From positions 1-64,000 of the forward strand of contig JAGFNK010000164.1 of assembly GCA_025769875.1 (NCBI GenBank): 64,000 bases of DNA. Direction: 5' to 3'. Source of the DNA: Russula earlei. Taxonomy: Eukaryota > Basidiomycota > Agaricomycetes > Russulales > Russulaceae. Shown here piece after piece: positions 34,744-46,089 of this stretch (positions are counted from its first letter, which is position 1; every line of letters begins with the position of its first letter). A program made the position numbers and the translations under genes. The notes below the pieces were generated by a model. The model worked only from the letters and a program-made list of their open reading frames with translations, made no database searches and was not told where the DNA came from.

Positions 34744-37056
34744 CTAGGCTTCTGTCTGAGGGATGGGATTCTGTGGGGTCAGAGTCAGTAGTGGATGTGG
34801 TTTGGAGTTTTGTGGGTTGTTGCAGGTGAAAGGTGGTGATGGCATCTTGGGCATTTTTAAGGTTTGAGAGGGGCTCCCACATGTCCTCTGTGGTGGAATA
34901 TCCCTTCCATCAGACTCTGTACTGAAGCTGGTTCCTATGGGTATGTTGAGCGGTGATCTTCTCGACTTTGTACTCTCCTGAAAGAAGGTCAGGTGGCAGC
35001 TCAGGGAAGTTTGGTCCATGTTTGGCTGTTTCTGTGACCAGGGATAGGAGGGGGCATGAAACACATTATGAATGCTCCATTGGGGGGGAAGTTGGAGTTG
35101 ATAGACAATGTGAGAAATCTTCTTGGTGATAACAAAAGGGCCAAACCATCTGGGATGGAATTTCTGAAACTGATGGGGAGTTGTTAGGTTAGTCCCTTCC
35201 AACCAAACCTTCTGTCCTTCTTCAAACCCCTTGAACTTAGTTTCTTTTATCCAGCTGTTTTGCACCCTTTTCATTGCTTCCTGAGCCAACTCTTGCATGT
35301 CCTTCAGAGCCTGGAGTTGTTCCTTAATTCCTGGGAATTTGGACCTTAGTTGGATGCCAAGTCCTTGTGGGTTGAAGCCAATGAGTAGTTTGTAGGGGGT
35401 TCGTTTGGTGGTTGTGGATTTGTGGGCATTGAAGTGGTATTGAGCTATGGGAAGCCAGTGTACCCATTCTCCTTGTTTCTCTCCAGTGTAAATGCAGAGG
35501 TACATTTCCAGGGTTTGCTTAGTCCTTTCAGATTGTCTGTCGGTTTGAGGGTGGTAAGCAGTACTCAAATTTTGATTGATTCCCAAAATTTGTGAGACTT
35601 CTTTGAATAAATTGGAGGTGAAATGAGGGTTGCAATCAGAGATAATTTTAGAGGGGACCCCGGTCCAAGGGAAGGCATGTTGTAAGAATCATTTGGCCAT
35701 CTCCAGGGTTCCCATGTCTTTTTGGCAAGGTATGAATATTGCCGCTTTGGTGAAGTCGTGATCAGTAATGGTCATGATGGTGTTACTCCCTTCAGATGAA
35801 GGGAGATTGACAATCCAATCAATGGCTATGGTTTGGAATGGTTTCTGGAATTCAGGGGGGATCAGATAAATTGGGGGATGAGTTGGGTGTGTGGAGGATT
35901 TATTAGCCTGACAGGTGGTGCAACCCCAAATGTAGTCCTGAATGAAGTGACCCATTTTAGGACACCAAAAGGACTCTTGGATTGAGTACAGGGTTTGGGC
36001 ATTCCCTGTATGTCCCCCTAGGATGCTGTCATGATACATATGTAGAATTTTACATAAGAGGGGTTCTTGGTAAGGTATGATCTGGTTGTCGACCCTTTTG
36101 TTCCTTCAGGACTTGTTCATACAAATCTTCAATGTGGAGTGTGTGGATGAAAAGCTTGTCAGGGAGCGCTGTAATGTTTTGATTGTCCCTTGACCTGTCA
36201 TTGTGATCCGGTCATTGTGAGAGAGAGTCTGCATGGTTGGAGACCCCCTGGTTTGTGGTGGATTTTGAAGTGGTAGTCTGCAAGCATGGAGATATATCTG
36301 GCAATTCTTCAATTAATTTTGTGGGGAAGTTGATAGTGGGCCAGGTTAGCATGGTCTGTGAAAATTTTGATGGGGTGTTTAGTTCCAACTAACAGGTATT
36401 GCCAGTGTTGCAGTGCGAGGATTAAGGCCAGGAACTCCCTGTCCCAGACTGGGTAGTTCCTTTCAGCCTCATTGAATGTGTGTGATATGTTTCTGATCAT
36501 TTTCCTTTTTCCCCTTGGGTCCTTTTGGAACAGGATTGCTCCAGTGGCAAACTGTGAGGCATCAGTCTCTAATTTGTATGGGAGGTCTGGATTGGCAGTG
36601 TAAAGTTCAGGGTTGTCACAGACTGCAGATATCAAGGTTTCCAGGGCAGTGGTTGCTTCTGGGGTCCAAAGAAAGGGGGTCCCTTTTGATGGTGGAAAAA
36701 ATGGGGCAAGCAATTTTAGCGAAGTCTTGGATGAATGGTTGTTGATAGTTGAGGGCCCCCATGATTTGTTGTACCTGTTTCAGATTATTTGGGGGTCTTG
36801 GCCAATTCTTGAGGCTGTCCATTTTGACTGGGTTGATCTTGAGGGTCCCTTGGTTGATTTGGAAGCCCAAGAAGTCAATTTCATGTTGTTTGAAGGTGCA
36901 TTTAGATGCCTTTAAAAAGGAGGAGTATTTTGAGTAGGTCAAGGAACTCATGTGTGATTTGTCAATGAAGGTGCTCATCCCCTAATCCTGTGGCTATTGC
37001 CATATTGTCTAAGTAATTACAGGTGTTTTCAGGGTACTTGAGGAGCCAAGGTTGGT
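34744..37056 (-). pseudogene. E1 pol remnant: RT C-terminus, RNase H, integrase, chromodomain
   Basis: Read right to left on the minus strand. The RT thumb/connection (36978-36616) has FLGFQINQGTLKINPVK. RNase H (36713-36309) has YKLETDASQFATGAILFQ, EAERNYPVWDREFLALI and KIFTDHANLAH. The integrase zinc-binding region (36039-35689) has CTTCQAN, and the catalytic core has FQTIAIDWIVNLP. Next is the TAYHPQTDRQSERT segment (35586 onward) and finally a chromodomain (QYRV, a stop, then WKGYSTTEDMWEP, near 34905). At least four frameshifts or stops separate these blocks. The block order RT-RNase H-IN-chromodomain is that of chromoviruses. Confidence 0.8.
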
Positions 37057-37643
37057 GTCAAGACTCACTGTTGAACTATCCAGTTCAAGAGCGAGGGATA
37101 AGCTCGAAGACGAGTCGATAGACGTCCAAGACGGCGTGGGCAAGGAGTAGAGTCCAGAGTAGTAACAAATACCAGAGGGGTATTGTTACTGTGAGAGTAG
37201 AACAATCACGCAGGGAAGAGGCCAGAGTGGTCACAAGGGGACGGTCCTTAAAGGAGTATCCCAGGGATGGAGAGTGCCGTAAACAAATGGACAGTCTGAG
37301 GACTGTCCGCTACTTTATTGAGCGCTTATATACTACAAGAGAACTGCTAAATAGGGAACAAGTCATAACCTTGTTATCAAGCACAATAGAGTGATGAGTA
37401 AGAAGTTGGAGGACGCTTACGGAGCATGCTCAGTCATGCTCAGTAAGCTGCTGAGTAAGAAGCTTCTCTTGATGAGTAAGAGCTTCTATTGTCCACGTGT
37501 TCACTGCTTTAGTGCACATGCAAGCACCTGATTCATTTCCTGTTAGTTAGTTTAGGGCCGGTCATTTGAGGACTTGTAGTTTGGTTAAGGAATAGTGTTA
37601 TCTTATAAGGCCCTTATATAGTTCTATTAGGGTCCTTAGAGTC
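37057..37643 (-). repeat. LTR C2a, left arm of an LTR palindrome (truncated)
   Basis: Begins TGTCAAGACTCACTG as in C1 and runs about 590 bp. At 37621-37657 it folds into its own inverted copy (C2b) through a 9-base loop. The last roughly 370 bp of a complete family C LTR are missing. The left flank is E1 reverse transcriptase. The flanking GTTGG does not match the right flank of C2b, so the pair is not a single simple insertion. Confidence 0.8.
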
Positions 37644-39054
37644 GACCCTAATAGAACTATATAAGGGCCTTATAAGATAGCACTATTCCCTAACCAAACT
37701 ACAAGTCCTCAAATGACCAGCCCTAAACTAACTAAACAGAAAATGAATCAGGTGCTCGCACGTGCACTAAAGCAGTGAACACGTGGACAATGAAAGCTCT
37801 TACTCATCAAGAGAAGCCTTCTTACTCAGCAGCTTACTGAGCATGACTGAGCATGCTCAGTAAGTGCACTCCGACTTCTTACTCATCACTCTATTGTGCT
37901 TGATAACAAGGTTATGACTTGTTCCCTATTTAGCAGTTCTCTTGTAGTATATAAGCGCTCAATAAAGTAGCGGACAGTCCTCAGACTGTCCATTTGTTTA
38001 CGGCACTCTCCATCCCTGGGATACTCCTTTAAGGACCGTCCCCTTGTGACTATCCTGGCCTCTCCTCTGCATGACTGCTCGACTCTCACAGTAACAATAC
38101 CTCTCTGGTATCTGTTACTACTCTGGACTCTACTTCTTGCCTGTTATGAACCAAGGCCAAGTCCTGGCCGAGGATTGTCCTATTTTACTCAAGAAAGACC
38201 TCTCTCACTTCGCATTGCCAACTCCCTTCCATTTTCTGGGCTATCCCTCCTGTGGTACAAGATATTGCTATTGCAAAAGCACTATAACACGACCAGGCAC
38301 CCGTTTCCTAATCGGGTAATCATCGCGTGGCAGCCACATGGCCACCCAGCCACCATGGACCCAAAACAGTGGCACAAACTCTTAGAAACTGTTGCATAAA
38401 TCATCTGATGTCATCAAGGCTCCAATGACATCATGGCTGACTGAGCGACTCCACAGTGACCTCATAGGCTCACTAAGCGCCCCACAGTGACATCATAATG
38501 ATGTCATCGCTCCACAATGATCAGTAATGCACTCAGTAAGCCTGAAACTTGACACAAGCAAGTTTATGCCTCTGTAGTCCTATTGGATAGTACCAAAGAG
38601 TCTAGAATAGTCCCAGTGCTTTGTAATTGATCCTGTACACTGTATATAAGCCCCAATGAAGCATGGCAGTCGTCAGACTGTCCATTTGTGATACTCTCAT
38701 ACTCCTGGGTACTCCCCTGCGACCGCTCAGTTTAAAGACTTCCCTCGCCTCCAAGGTACTCTTCAACGACCGCCTTGTCTAAAGCCCCTTTGCTGCACTG
38801 GCCTCCAGTCTTCGCCTCTGCCTCTTGCAACACCTACCAGTCCCCATCTGGTACCTCCTCGTCGTTTGGCTCATCCTCCTGTTCAACGCCGCCTTCGCTG
38901 CGTACCATCTGTTCCGACCTTTGCCCACCTGCTCCTGAGTCCTTAGTGATCAGCAGTACGTGTCTTGACATTGCCCACGCCATCTTGGACATTTATCGAC
39001 TCGTCTTCGAGCTTATCCCTCACTCTTGAACTGGATAGTTCAACAGTGAGTCTT
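37644..39054 (+). repeat. LTR C2b, right arm of the palindrome, interrupted by LTR G
   Basis: Plus-oriented family C LTR lacking its first roughly 370 bp, ending in the standard AGTGAGTCTTGACA at 39054. It contains the TATA box (TATATAAGCGCTC) and the ACAGTCCTCAGACTGT hairpin. LTR G is inserted at 38143-38970. The right flank is the truncated third ORF of E3. Confidence 0.8.
38143..38970 (+). mobile_element. Solo LTR G, a diverged relative of family C
   Basis: An 828-bp LTR running TGTTATGAACC to GTGTCTTGACA, with a perfect 5-bp duplication TTGCC (38138-38142 and 38971-38975), inserted in LTR C2b. It shares with family C the start (TGTYATGAACC), the end (TCTTGACA), the TATA region (TATATAAGC) and a CAGACTGTCC hairpin half; the middle is different. 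It therefore represents a sister family. Confidence 0.85.
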
Positions 39055-40044
39055 GACAGTTCCGAACAAGACCCTTGGTTTGAGGCGCGCTTTGGCGTTG
39101 GCCCTGGCCAGTTTGATTTCTGAGTCCCTTATTTCCCATACTATGTCGTGGTATCTTTTGCGAGCAGCGATGAGACTGTTTGCCATTTGTCGTGTCTTCT
39201 TTATGGCAAATCTATAGCGGCGTACTTCCGCTTCTAGGGATAGGTCTTGTTCGAACCTAAGTGCCTTGTTTATGGCTGCGGTGTGTCTGAGGCCGTCCTT
39301 GAATAGGAAGGCATCTTTCTGCGTGAGAAGAGGGTGGGGGTAAGGATCGGCTTTAGCTCGAATGGGAATGCGGTGAGTGGCACATCCAGGACCGTAAGTA
39401 GCTAGCAGAGAAGGGAAGCCGTGTGTGAGGTCAGGGAGGACAAAGCGAGGGGGTAGCGTGTCGTCTTCATTGCCTGGATCTGGGATTAGTAAATCTAGTC
39501 CGAGGTCTCCTTCTTCCCATCCTTCTCCAAGTTCTTCCAGTTCTGTGAGCTGGATGTGGTTAGTGGGTGGTTCGTAGATGGGAGGTGGGGTCATTTTGAG
39601 GTTTGTCGGGGCGAAGTTTTTGTTGAGCAGAATGACGTTTTTGACTTGCTGGATGATGGGAGTGGTAGTGCGTGGGAGAATTGGAATGGGGTCAGGTGAA
39701 GGAGAGCGAATGTGATAGGAAGGGCTGCGAATTCTAACGGGTGAATTGACTCCTCGAGTAGGGGATTGGTTGCCGAAGGCCCTTAGTATGGTGGTGAGGG
39801 AGTCATCTTCCCATAGTTCACATGCTTGTACAATCATCGCGGCGTGTTGTGCGGTGCGTTGGACAAGTATTCTGGTGTTGATGGTTGCTGCCATCGAAGG
39901 GGAAGGTTCTCTGGACAGTGGCAGATGGATGAGCGCAGGGGAATAAGGAGGAGTAGGTACGAGGGTAGCAGTGGAAGCAGTAGGGGAGTTTTGTGTGGAG
40001 GTCATGTTGTAGTAACTGGGGGTGGAGTGGTAAGGGATAGTCAT
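39055..40044 (-). pseudogene. E3 third ORF (post-pol), truncated
   Basis: The ATG at 40044 follows the pol stop by 15 bases. About 330 codons are open. A Ser/Thr/Pro-rich N-terminus (many SPTP-like repeats) is followed by an acidic segment (ELEELGEGWEEGDLGLDLLI), then PPRFVLPDLTHGFPSLLATY and a long charged helix likely to form a coiled coil (LSLEAEVRRYRFAIKKTRQM). The frame is cut after VLFGT by LTR C2b. The full version in E4 continues to two zinc knuckles. High similarity with E4 shows it is a conserved gene of the family. Confidence 0.75.
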
Positions 40045-40059
40045 TTGTAGGTGGTGTTT

Positions 40060-43000
40060 TTATATTTGGGGGTTGTCCAGCCGAAGCGGAGTAATATTCT
40101 TTTGAAGTTCTGGGGCGTTGAGGTCACGATGGTCGACCCATGAGTCATCTGATGCAGGGTACCCTTTCCAATGTACAAGGTATTGGAGTTTACGTGTTCG
40201 TCCAAACCTTCTGGTGTCTAAGATTGCTTCGATTTTGTATTCCTCCTCGTTTTCAATGATTGGTGGAGGTCGTGTAAACGGCATGCCATATTCCTCTGTC
40301 TTCTTATAAGGAAGAAGTAGGTTGACGTGGAAGACGTTGTGTATCTTCATTGATGGCAGAAGTTGTAGTTGATATGCGACTTTGGAAATTCTTTTTGTGA
40401 TAGGAAATGGGCCGTATCTCTTGGGCATAAGCTTGTGTGTTCCTCGTGTTTTGAGGTTTTTTGCTTCTAGCCATACGAGGGTTCCTTCTTCCATTTCCTT
40501 GATGTCAGGCTTCAGGGGTTGTTGTCTGCATTCTAGAAGTTGTTGAGCGTCTTGTCTAGCTTCTTCCAGTAGCTTTAGACGATCGGTGGATGAAGGCACA
40601 TTGTTATCTTTTAGGTCGATGTTGATCTGGGGTTTGAATCCCATGAGGAGTTCGTGTGGTGATCTCCTTGATGTTTTGTGTCTCCATGAGTTGTGCGCGT
40701 ATTCTGCTAAGGGAAGCATTTTTGCCCAGGAGTGAGGATGGGTTGTGGTCCAAGGTCTTAGGTATTGTTCTAGCCAAGTGTTCATCCGTTCTGTTTGTCC
40801 ATCTGTTTGGGGGTGAAATGCGGTGGACATGTTTTGCTTGATGCCTAGATTTTTACATAAGGCTCTGGAGAAGTTTGATGCAAATCGAGGGTCTCTGTCG
40901 GAGATGATTCTTTTGGGGATGCCAAACCAGGGCACGAGGTGTTTCAGATACTCGTGTGCGACACCTGTTCCATTGATCATTTTGTTGCATGGGATGAACT
41001 TTGTCGCTTTGGAACACCCTTGATCGACTATGGTGAGGACACTATCAAATCCTTCTGATTTAGGCAGATCAGTAATGAGGTCCATTGATACGTATTGAAA
41101 GGGGCCTTGTTCAACGTGTGTGTTGAGCGGAAAGGTCATGGCTTTCTTTCTGGGTATGTTGGTTTTGGATTCTTGACATTTGGCGCAACCTTTGACGTAT
41201 TGTTCTACAAATTGTTGTAGTCTAGGTCCTTTGTAATGTTGTTTGACTAAATCCCAGGTGTTGGCTATTCCTGGGTGTCCTGCGAAGGGGGTGTCGTGAA
41301 ATAGTCTTAAAATTTCTTGTCGTTTGTCAAGTTTGTCTGGTAGGTAGGTTTTTCGTGCGAGGATTTCAGGTGGTAGTAATGTGGTTTTTTGTTCTTCTAC
41401 CCCCTTGTTAAGGTCTTTACGGTGAGAAAGTGCATCAGCAATTGTATGTGTGTGTCCAGGGACGTGTTCCATGGTGATATTGAAATCTTGCATGTATTGC
41501 ATCCATCTGGCTTGTCGTCCTGTTAACTTTTGTGGTTCTTTGAAGTAGGTGAGGTTTTTATGGTCTGTCCTTATTCTAACCGGTTTATCGGCTCCTAGGA
41601 AGAATGGTCGTCTGCTTTTCAATCCGAATATTACTGCTGCTAGTTCTTTGTCGTGTGCGTCGTAGTTCCTCTCTGCATCCAATAGTGTTCTGGAGTAATA
41701 TGCGATAGGGTGTAGACCGTCTTCGTATTCTTGGGATATGACTGCTCCTATTGCGAATCCTGATGCGTCGGTGTCTAGGATAAATTGCTTTGTCCATTCT
41801 GGAGTACGGAGTACCGGATAAGATATGCAAGTTTCTTTTAGGATTTGAAAGGCTTGGTCTTCCTTTGTCGTCCATTCCCATTGTTTATTTTTCTTTGTTA
41901 AGTCGTTTAGCGGTCTGGCTTTTATGGAGAAGTTAGGTATGAAATTTCGATAAAAGTTGCAGAACCCCAAGAAACTTCTAACTTCCTTTAGCATTGTCGG
42001 GGTTGGCCAGTCTTGAATTCCTTTGACCTTGACGGGGTCCATGGTTATTTTCCTTCTCCTATGATTACTCCAAGGTATTCCACCTTTCTTTTGTGGAATT
42101 GACATTTTTCTGGTTTGAGATAGAGATCATGTTGTTTTAATTTGGATAGTATGTGGTTAACCTTGGACATGTGTTCCGTTTCATCATTTTTTGTGGCAAT
42201 GATGATGTCATCCATGTAGATCTTTAACCATCCTTGTGCGAGTTCTTCTTGAAAAATATCGTCCATCATAGTTTGAAAGGTGGCTGGGGAGTTCGTTAAT
42301 CCGAAGAACATTACCATAGGTTCAAACAATCCATCACTGGTTTTGAAGGCAGCTTTCCATTCGTCTCCTTCCTTGATTTGAATGTTGTTGTAGCCCCATC
42401 TGACGTCAAATTTGGTAAAAAGTTCTTTTCCTGCTAAGGCGTGAATAAGTTCTGGGATTAAGGGCAGTGGATATACATTGGGTATTGTCCACTTGTTTAA
42501 ATTTCTGTAGTCTTGTACTGGCCGAAATTTGCCATCTTTCTTCTTTATGAGGAAGAATCCACTGGCGTATTGTCATGAACCATTCTCTGGAAAGGGCCCT
42601 TGAAGGACCCTTCCTTATAGGAGGAAACCTGGTCTCTATGGTGTCACCCTGTTCACACGAGCAAAAGGGGTGAGTAGAGGTGTCCACAATATCGCGCGCG
42701 CATTGTTGCGCGAGCGATTCTCGGCACAATCGACATACAGCAAGCCCCACTTAAAGGCAACCCTTCTAGCAACAAAAGACAGTATTAGGGCCTTCCTAAG
42801 GACCCTTTGGAACGACCCTAGGAGCTCTACAATAGGCACTAACCTAGTATCAAAGGCCCTACAATGCGTTATTAGACCAACTCTAATAACTATAGAACGA
42901 TTATAAGGCAATACTAAGGACCTTAATAGAAGTATTAGGGTCGACTCTAAGGACCCTAATAGAACTATATAAGGGCCTTATAAGATGACACTATTCCCTA

Positions 43001-44337
43001 ACCAAACTACAAGTCCTCAAATGACCGGCCCTAAACTAACTAACAAGAAATGAATCAGGTGCTTACACGTGCACTAAAAGTAGTAAACACGTGGACAGTG
43101 GAAACTCTTACTCATCAAGAAGAGTCTTCTTACTCAGCAGCTTACTGAGCATGACCGAGCATGCTCAGTAAGCGTCCTCCGACTTCTTACTCATCACTCT
43201 ATTGTGCTTGATAACAAGGTTATGACTTGTTCCCTATTTAGCAGTTCTCTTGTAGTATATAAGCGCTCAATAAAGTAGCGGACAGTCCTTAGACTGTCCA
43301 TTTGTTTACGGCACTCTCCAACCCTGGGATACTCCTTTAAGTACCGTCCCCTTGTGACTACTCTGGCCTCTTCCCTGCGTGATTGCTCAACTCTCACAGT
43401 AACAATACCTCTCTGGTATCTGTTACTACTCTGGATTCTACTTCTTGCCCATGCAGTCTTGGACGTCTATCGACTCGTCTTCGAGCTTATCCCTCGCTCT
43501 TGAACTGGATAGTTCAACAGTGAGTCTTGACACGTATGGTGAATTGGATCTCCTTATTCGTTTGAGTCATAAATTCTGTTCGAGGAATTTCCCTTGTTCC
43601 TCTTTCTCTTTAGGTGAAAGAGGGTATACTCTACAGTTAATCGTTGTCAGGGCATCTGGTTTTAGGTCGATGGCATGATCCCATTTTCTTGGTCCAGGGA
43701 ATCTTTCCGATTTTTGTTCCATAAATACTGGTCTGTATTGGTGGTATTGGCAGGGAACTATTTCTTGCCAGCTCTTTGGCTTATCTTTTACTTGTGCTTC
43801 TGCCAATTGTTGTGCTATGGTGGTTTTATGTATTTGAGTTTGTAACCATAGTTCATCACCTTCCTCCCAGTCTACCAGTGCTTTGATCCATGCTGGGGTT
43901 TCTTGGTTTCCTTTCAGGGTAACTCTTCCCATAATGGTCCCCTTGGACCAATTTATTCTGGGGTTGGTTGACTCTAGGAATGGATATCCTAAGATAATAT
44001 CATCTTGTCCTATGTCTGCAACCAGGAATTGATGGGTATGTTTTTGTCCTAGTAGTTTTAATTCTAATTGGATGGTTTGGGTGACTTTCCCTGAACAGTT
44101 TAACGTTCCATCAACATTTTTGACATTTCTGGTTGGAATTAATTTTCTAGTTTGTAGGTGTAGTTCCTTCGTCAATCTGGGGGATATAAAGCATTCGGTA
44201 GCCCCACTGTCTATCAGGGCTTTTCTTTCAGCTTTGTTCGATCCAATGTAAATAGTAGTCATCACTGATATTGACTTTCTTTGAGACTTGTACATGGGGT
44301 CGATACCTAAAGCTTGAGCAATCGCCGTTATGCTCAA
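40060..44337 (-). pseudogene. E3 pol: protease, RT, RNase H, integrase, chromodomain
   Basis: Pol opens in the -1 frame at the gag stop. Protease: ALIDSGATECFIS (near 44200). RT: begins about 43640, is interrupted by solo LTR C3 (42571-43532), continues with KFDVRWGYNNI, FFGLTNSPATFQTMM and the catalytic YMDD (near 42220). A one-base deletion near 42050 shifts the frame. The 681-codon open frame 42105-40060 holds RNase H (FILDTDASGFAIGAV, AVIFGLKS, RTDHKNLTYF), the integrase HHCC (CAKCQESK), the catalytic core (DLITDLP, SDRDPRFASNF, HPQTDGQTERMN) and a chromodomain ending in YLVHWKGYPASDDSWV. This is a chromovirus pol with all catalytic motifs still visible, inactive because of the insertion and the shift. 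Confidence 0.9.
42571..43532 (+). mobile_element. Solo LTR C3 inside the E3 reverse transcriptase
   Basis: A 962-bp LTR from TGTCATGAACC to AGTGAGTCTTGACA with a perfect 5-bp duplication CGTAT (42566-42570 and 43533-43537). The TATA box TATATAAGCGCTC lies near 43257, followed about 30 bases later by the hairpin GGACAGTCCTTAGACTGTCC. This is the best complete copy of family C in the plus orientation. Confidence 0.92.
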
Positions 44338-46013
44338 GCGTCCGAAAAATCCTCTTCCTTATCCTTGCCTTCTCCTGTCAGGGCCTTAATAAAGGCTTCC
44401 CTTTCCTCTACCGAAAGTGCTCTCACTGCTTTCGCAACTTTGTCGGCTGCGCTTTCCTCGATTATTTCTATAGTGGAGGATTCGGGTGTGATGGTGGTTG
44501 TATCGACGGTGTGTGCATGAGTCGGTTCGCGTTTCAGCTTTGTGGGGCAGTTGCGAGCTAGGTGTCCTCAAAGGGAGCAGTGAAAACATCTCCCTTCTTC
44601 TCGATGTTTCTGTTTCTCGGCCTCAGTGACTGCCTTGCGAGCGGCGCCTGCACTGGTATCCATCGCGGTCGGGTCGCGTGGTGGGAGGCGTGGGTGTGCG
44701 GGTGTGGCGTTGCCTTGATTGTTCCCGTGGTTGGCCCATGCTGAGTTAACCAGTCGTCCCCAGGGTCTGTTGTTCTGGGACTGATTGGGGTTGCGTCCGC
44801 GTGTGCTAGAGTGATCAGATAAAATTGCGCGTTTGCGCATCCAGACCCTGTGGTGTTTCTGTGCCGCCGTGACCCAATCCGCGAATGATGTGGGGTCCTC
44901 GAGGTCGAGGCATGATTCTACCAGGGACCATGGGAGTCCCCAAGCGAACAGTCTCATGACTGTTGGTTCGTCGACGTCGAGCCCAGCGTGTCTTGCCAAT
45001 AGTTGGAATTCGGATATATAGTCATCCAGAAGGCCATCTCTCATTTTCAGTTCTTTGAGTCTATCTTGGGCCTTCTCACGTTCTGCGTAGTTGGTAAATG
45101 TGCGGCGGAATTGCTGTCGTAGTGCTTCCCACGCCGTGAGTCCTAGTGGGATGTTAGTGGGGTCGCTTTGCACGTCTTTGAGCCATCCTTCAACCTTGGG
45201 TCCTTTCATCAGCGAGAGGAAGTAAGCACACTTCTTGATTGAGTCTCTAGCAATTTCACTGTCGTGGTTCATGGACATGAACCTATTGAACACAACCAAG
45301 AATGCGTGTGTTCGCGCACAATCGCCGTTGAAGAACTCAGGGGGGATTCCCTCAAGTTTTCCGTAGTCGGGTCCGCGTGCATTGCGGTTGTGGTCTGTGT
45401 GCATATCTTGGTTGTCGGGATTGGGATTGGGGCTCGGGGGTCGTATTCCACATCCTCCGATCCCAAGGAACAAAGCGCGGGTGGGGGGTTGTGCTGTCCC
45501 AGATGGCGCGGGTTGTGGTTGAGGAGGGTCGGTGGAGGTGGAGGTGACAAAAATGTTCGTCATTGTCATCGGCTCAAGCTCCATTGGAGCATGGGTAGTC
45601 GGGGCTGGTCCTAGCATTGGGGTGTTGCTTGGAGCCCTGGATCTAGGAAGGGGTGCTCCTGAGGCTGTCAGTGTAGTGATGTTAATGCCTCGAAGAGGAC
45701 TCTGTTGGAGTCTGAAGGCCGAGCGAGCGACGTGCATCGCTTCCCACGTGTCTCCACGCCTTGCAATTTCGAACCAGAGGCCATAGATGTGTCCGAGGGC
45801 TACTTTGGCACCCATCCAGTTGGCATAGTAGCCAGTCCAAGGTACGTTGTCCTTTTGTATCATATAGAACTCGACGCCATCGTCAAACATGGTTATGCTG
45901 GGGACATTCTTTTCCTGGTCAGGTAGCAGTTCAAAGGGGCACTTAAGGGCAGCTAGTCCTTCAATGGTTGGGACTTGGTACCCTTTGGTCTTCCAATCAC
46001 GAGTTGTGGTCAT
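44334..46013 (-). pseudogene. E3 gag with CCHC zinc knuckle
   Basis: From the ATG at 46013, 481 codons are open to a TGA at 44566-44568. The capsid-like region contains YFLSLMKGPKVEGWL, LTAWEALRQQFRRTFTNYAE and YISEFQLLARHAG. The nucleocapsid knuckle begins CFHCS and is broken by the TGA exactly where E4 has CGA (Arg), then continues GHLARNC. The rest runs to FSDA and the natural stop at 44334. A single C-to-T change therefore separates this from a full gag of about 560 residues. Gag would form virus-like particles and bind the element RNA. Confidence 0.85.
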
Positions 46014-46076
46014 GTTTGAAAAGAATCGATATATTCTCCGTGAGCATGTGGTTTGGGGTCAAGGGTTTGAGAGGGT

Positions 46077-46087
46077 AAGCTTGTTCT
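46077..46087 (-). other. E3 primer-binding site, self-primer type
   Basis: On the minus strand AGAACAAGCTT lies two bases downstream of the 5' LTR (after TGACATT). Its exact complement AAGCTTGTTCT occurs in the LTR at 46352-46362, about 34 bases downstream of the TATA box, where the mRNA 5' end is expected. It does not resemble the usual initiator-tRNA site TGGTATCAGA. Confidence 0.6.
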
Positions 46088-46089
46088 AA

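Larger units (their letters stand above)
30991..37056 (-). mobile_element. E1: truncated chromodomain Ty3/gypsy element
   Basis: Minus-strand element. Its 3' LTR is at 30991-32128 (interrupted by a MITE), followed inward by a polypurine tract, a third ORF, integrase with chromodomain, RNase H and the C-terminal part of reverse transcriptase. It stops abruptly at 37056 where an inverted LTR begins; gag, protease and most of RT are missing. The pol frames carry several stops and shifts, so the element is dead. It belongs to the same family as E2 (46593-49131): their RT segments and LTRs are clearly alike. Confidence 0.85.

Noticed and set aside
38046..38399. Open frame of 117 codons (+)
   Set aside because: It spans the junction between LTR C2b and LTR G and is therefore an accident of insertion.
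33183..43397. A frame of about 67-70 codons recurring four times (33183-33395, 37191-37394, 37886-38089, 43194-43397)
   Set aside because: It is antisense sequence within the four family C LTR copies. Its recurrence follows from LTR similarity, and it overlaps the TATA box and hairpin region, so it is not evidence of a gene.
45264..45786. Plus-strand frames opposite E3 gag
   Set aside because: They are complements of the gag coding region, without independent support.
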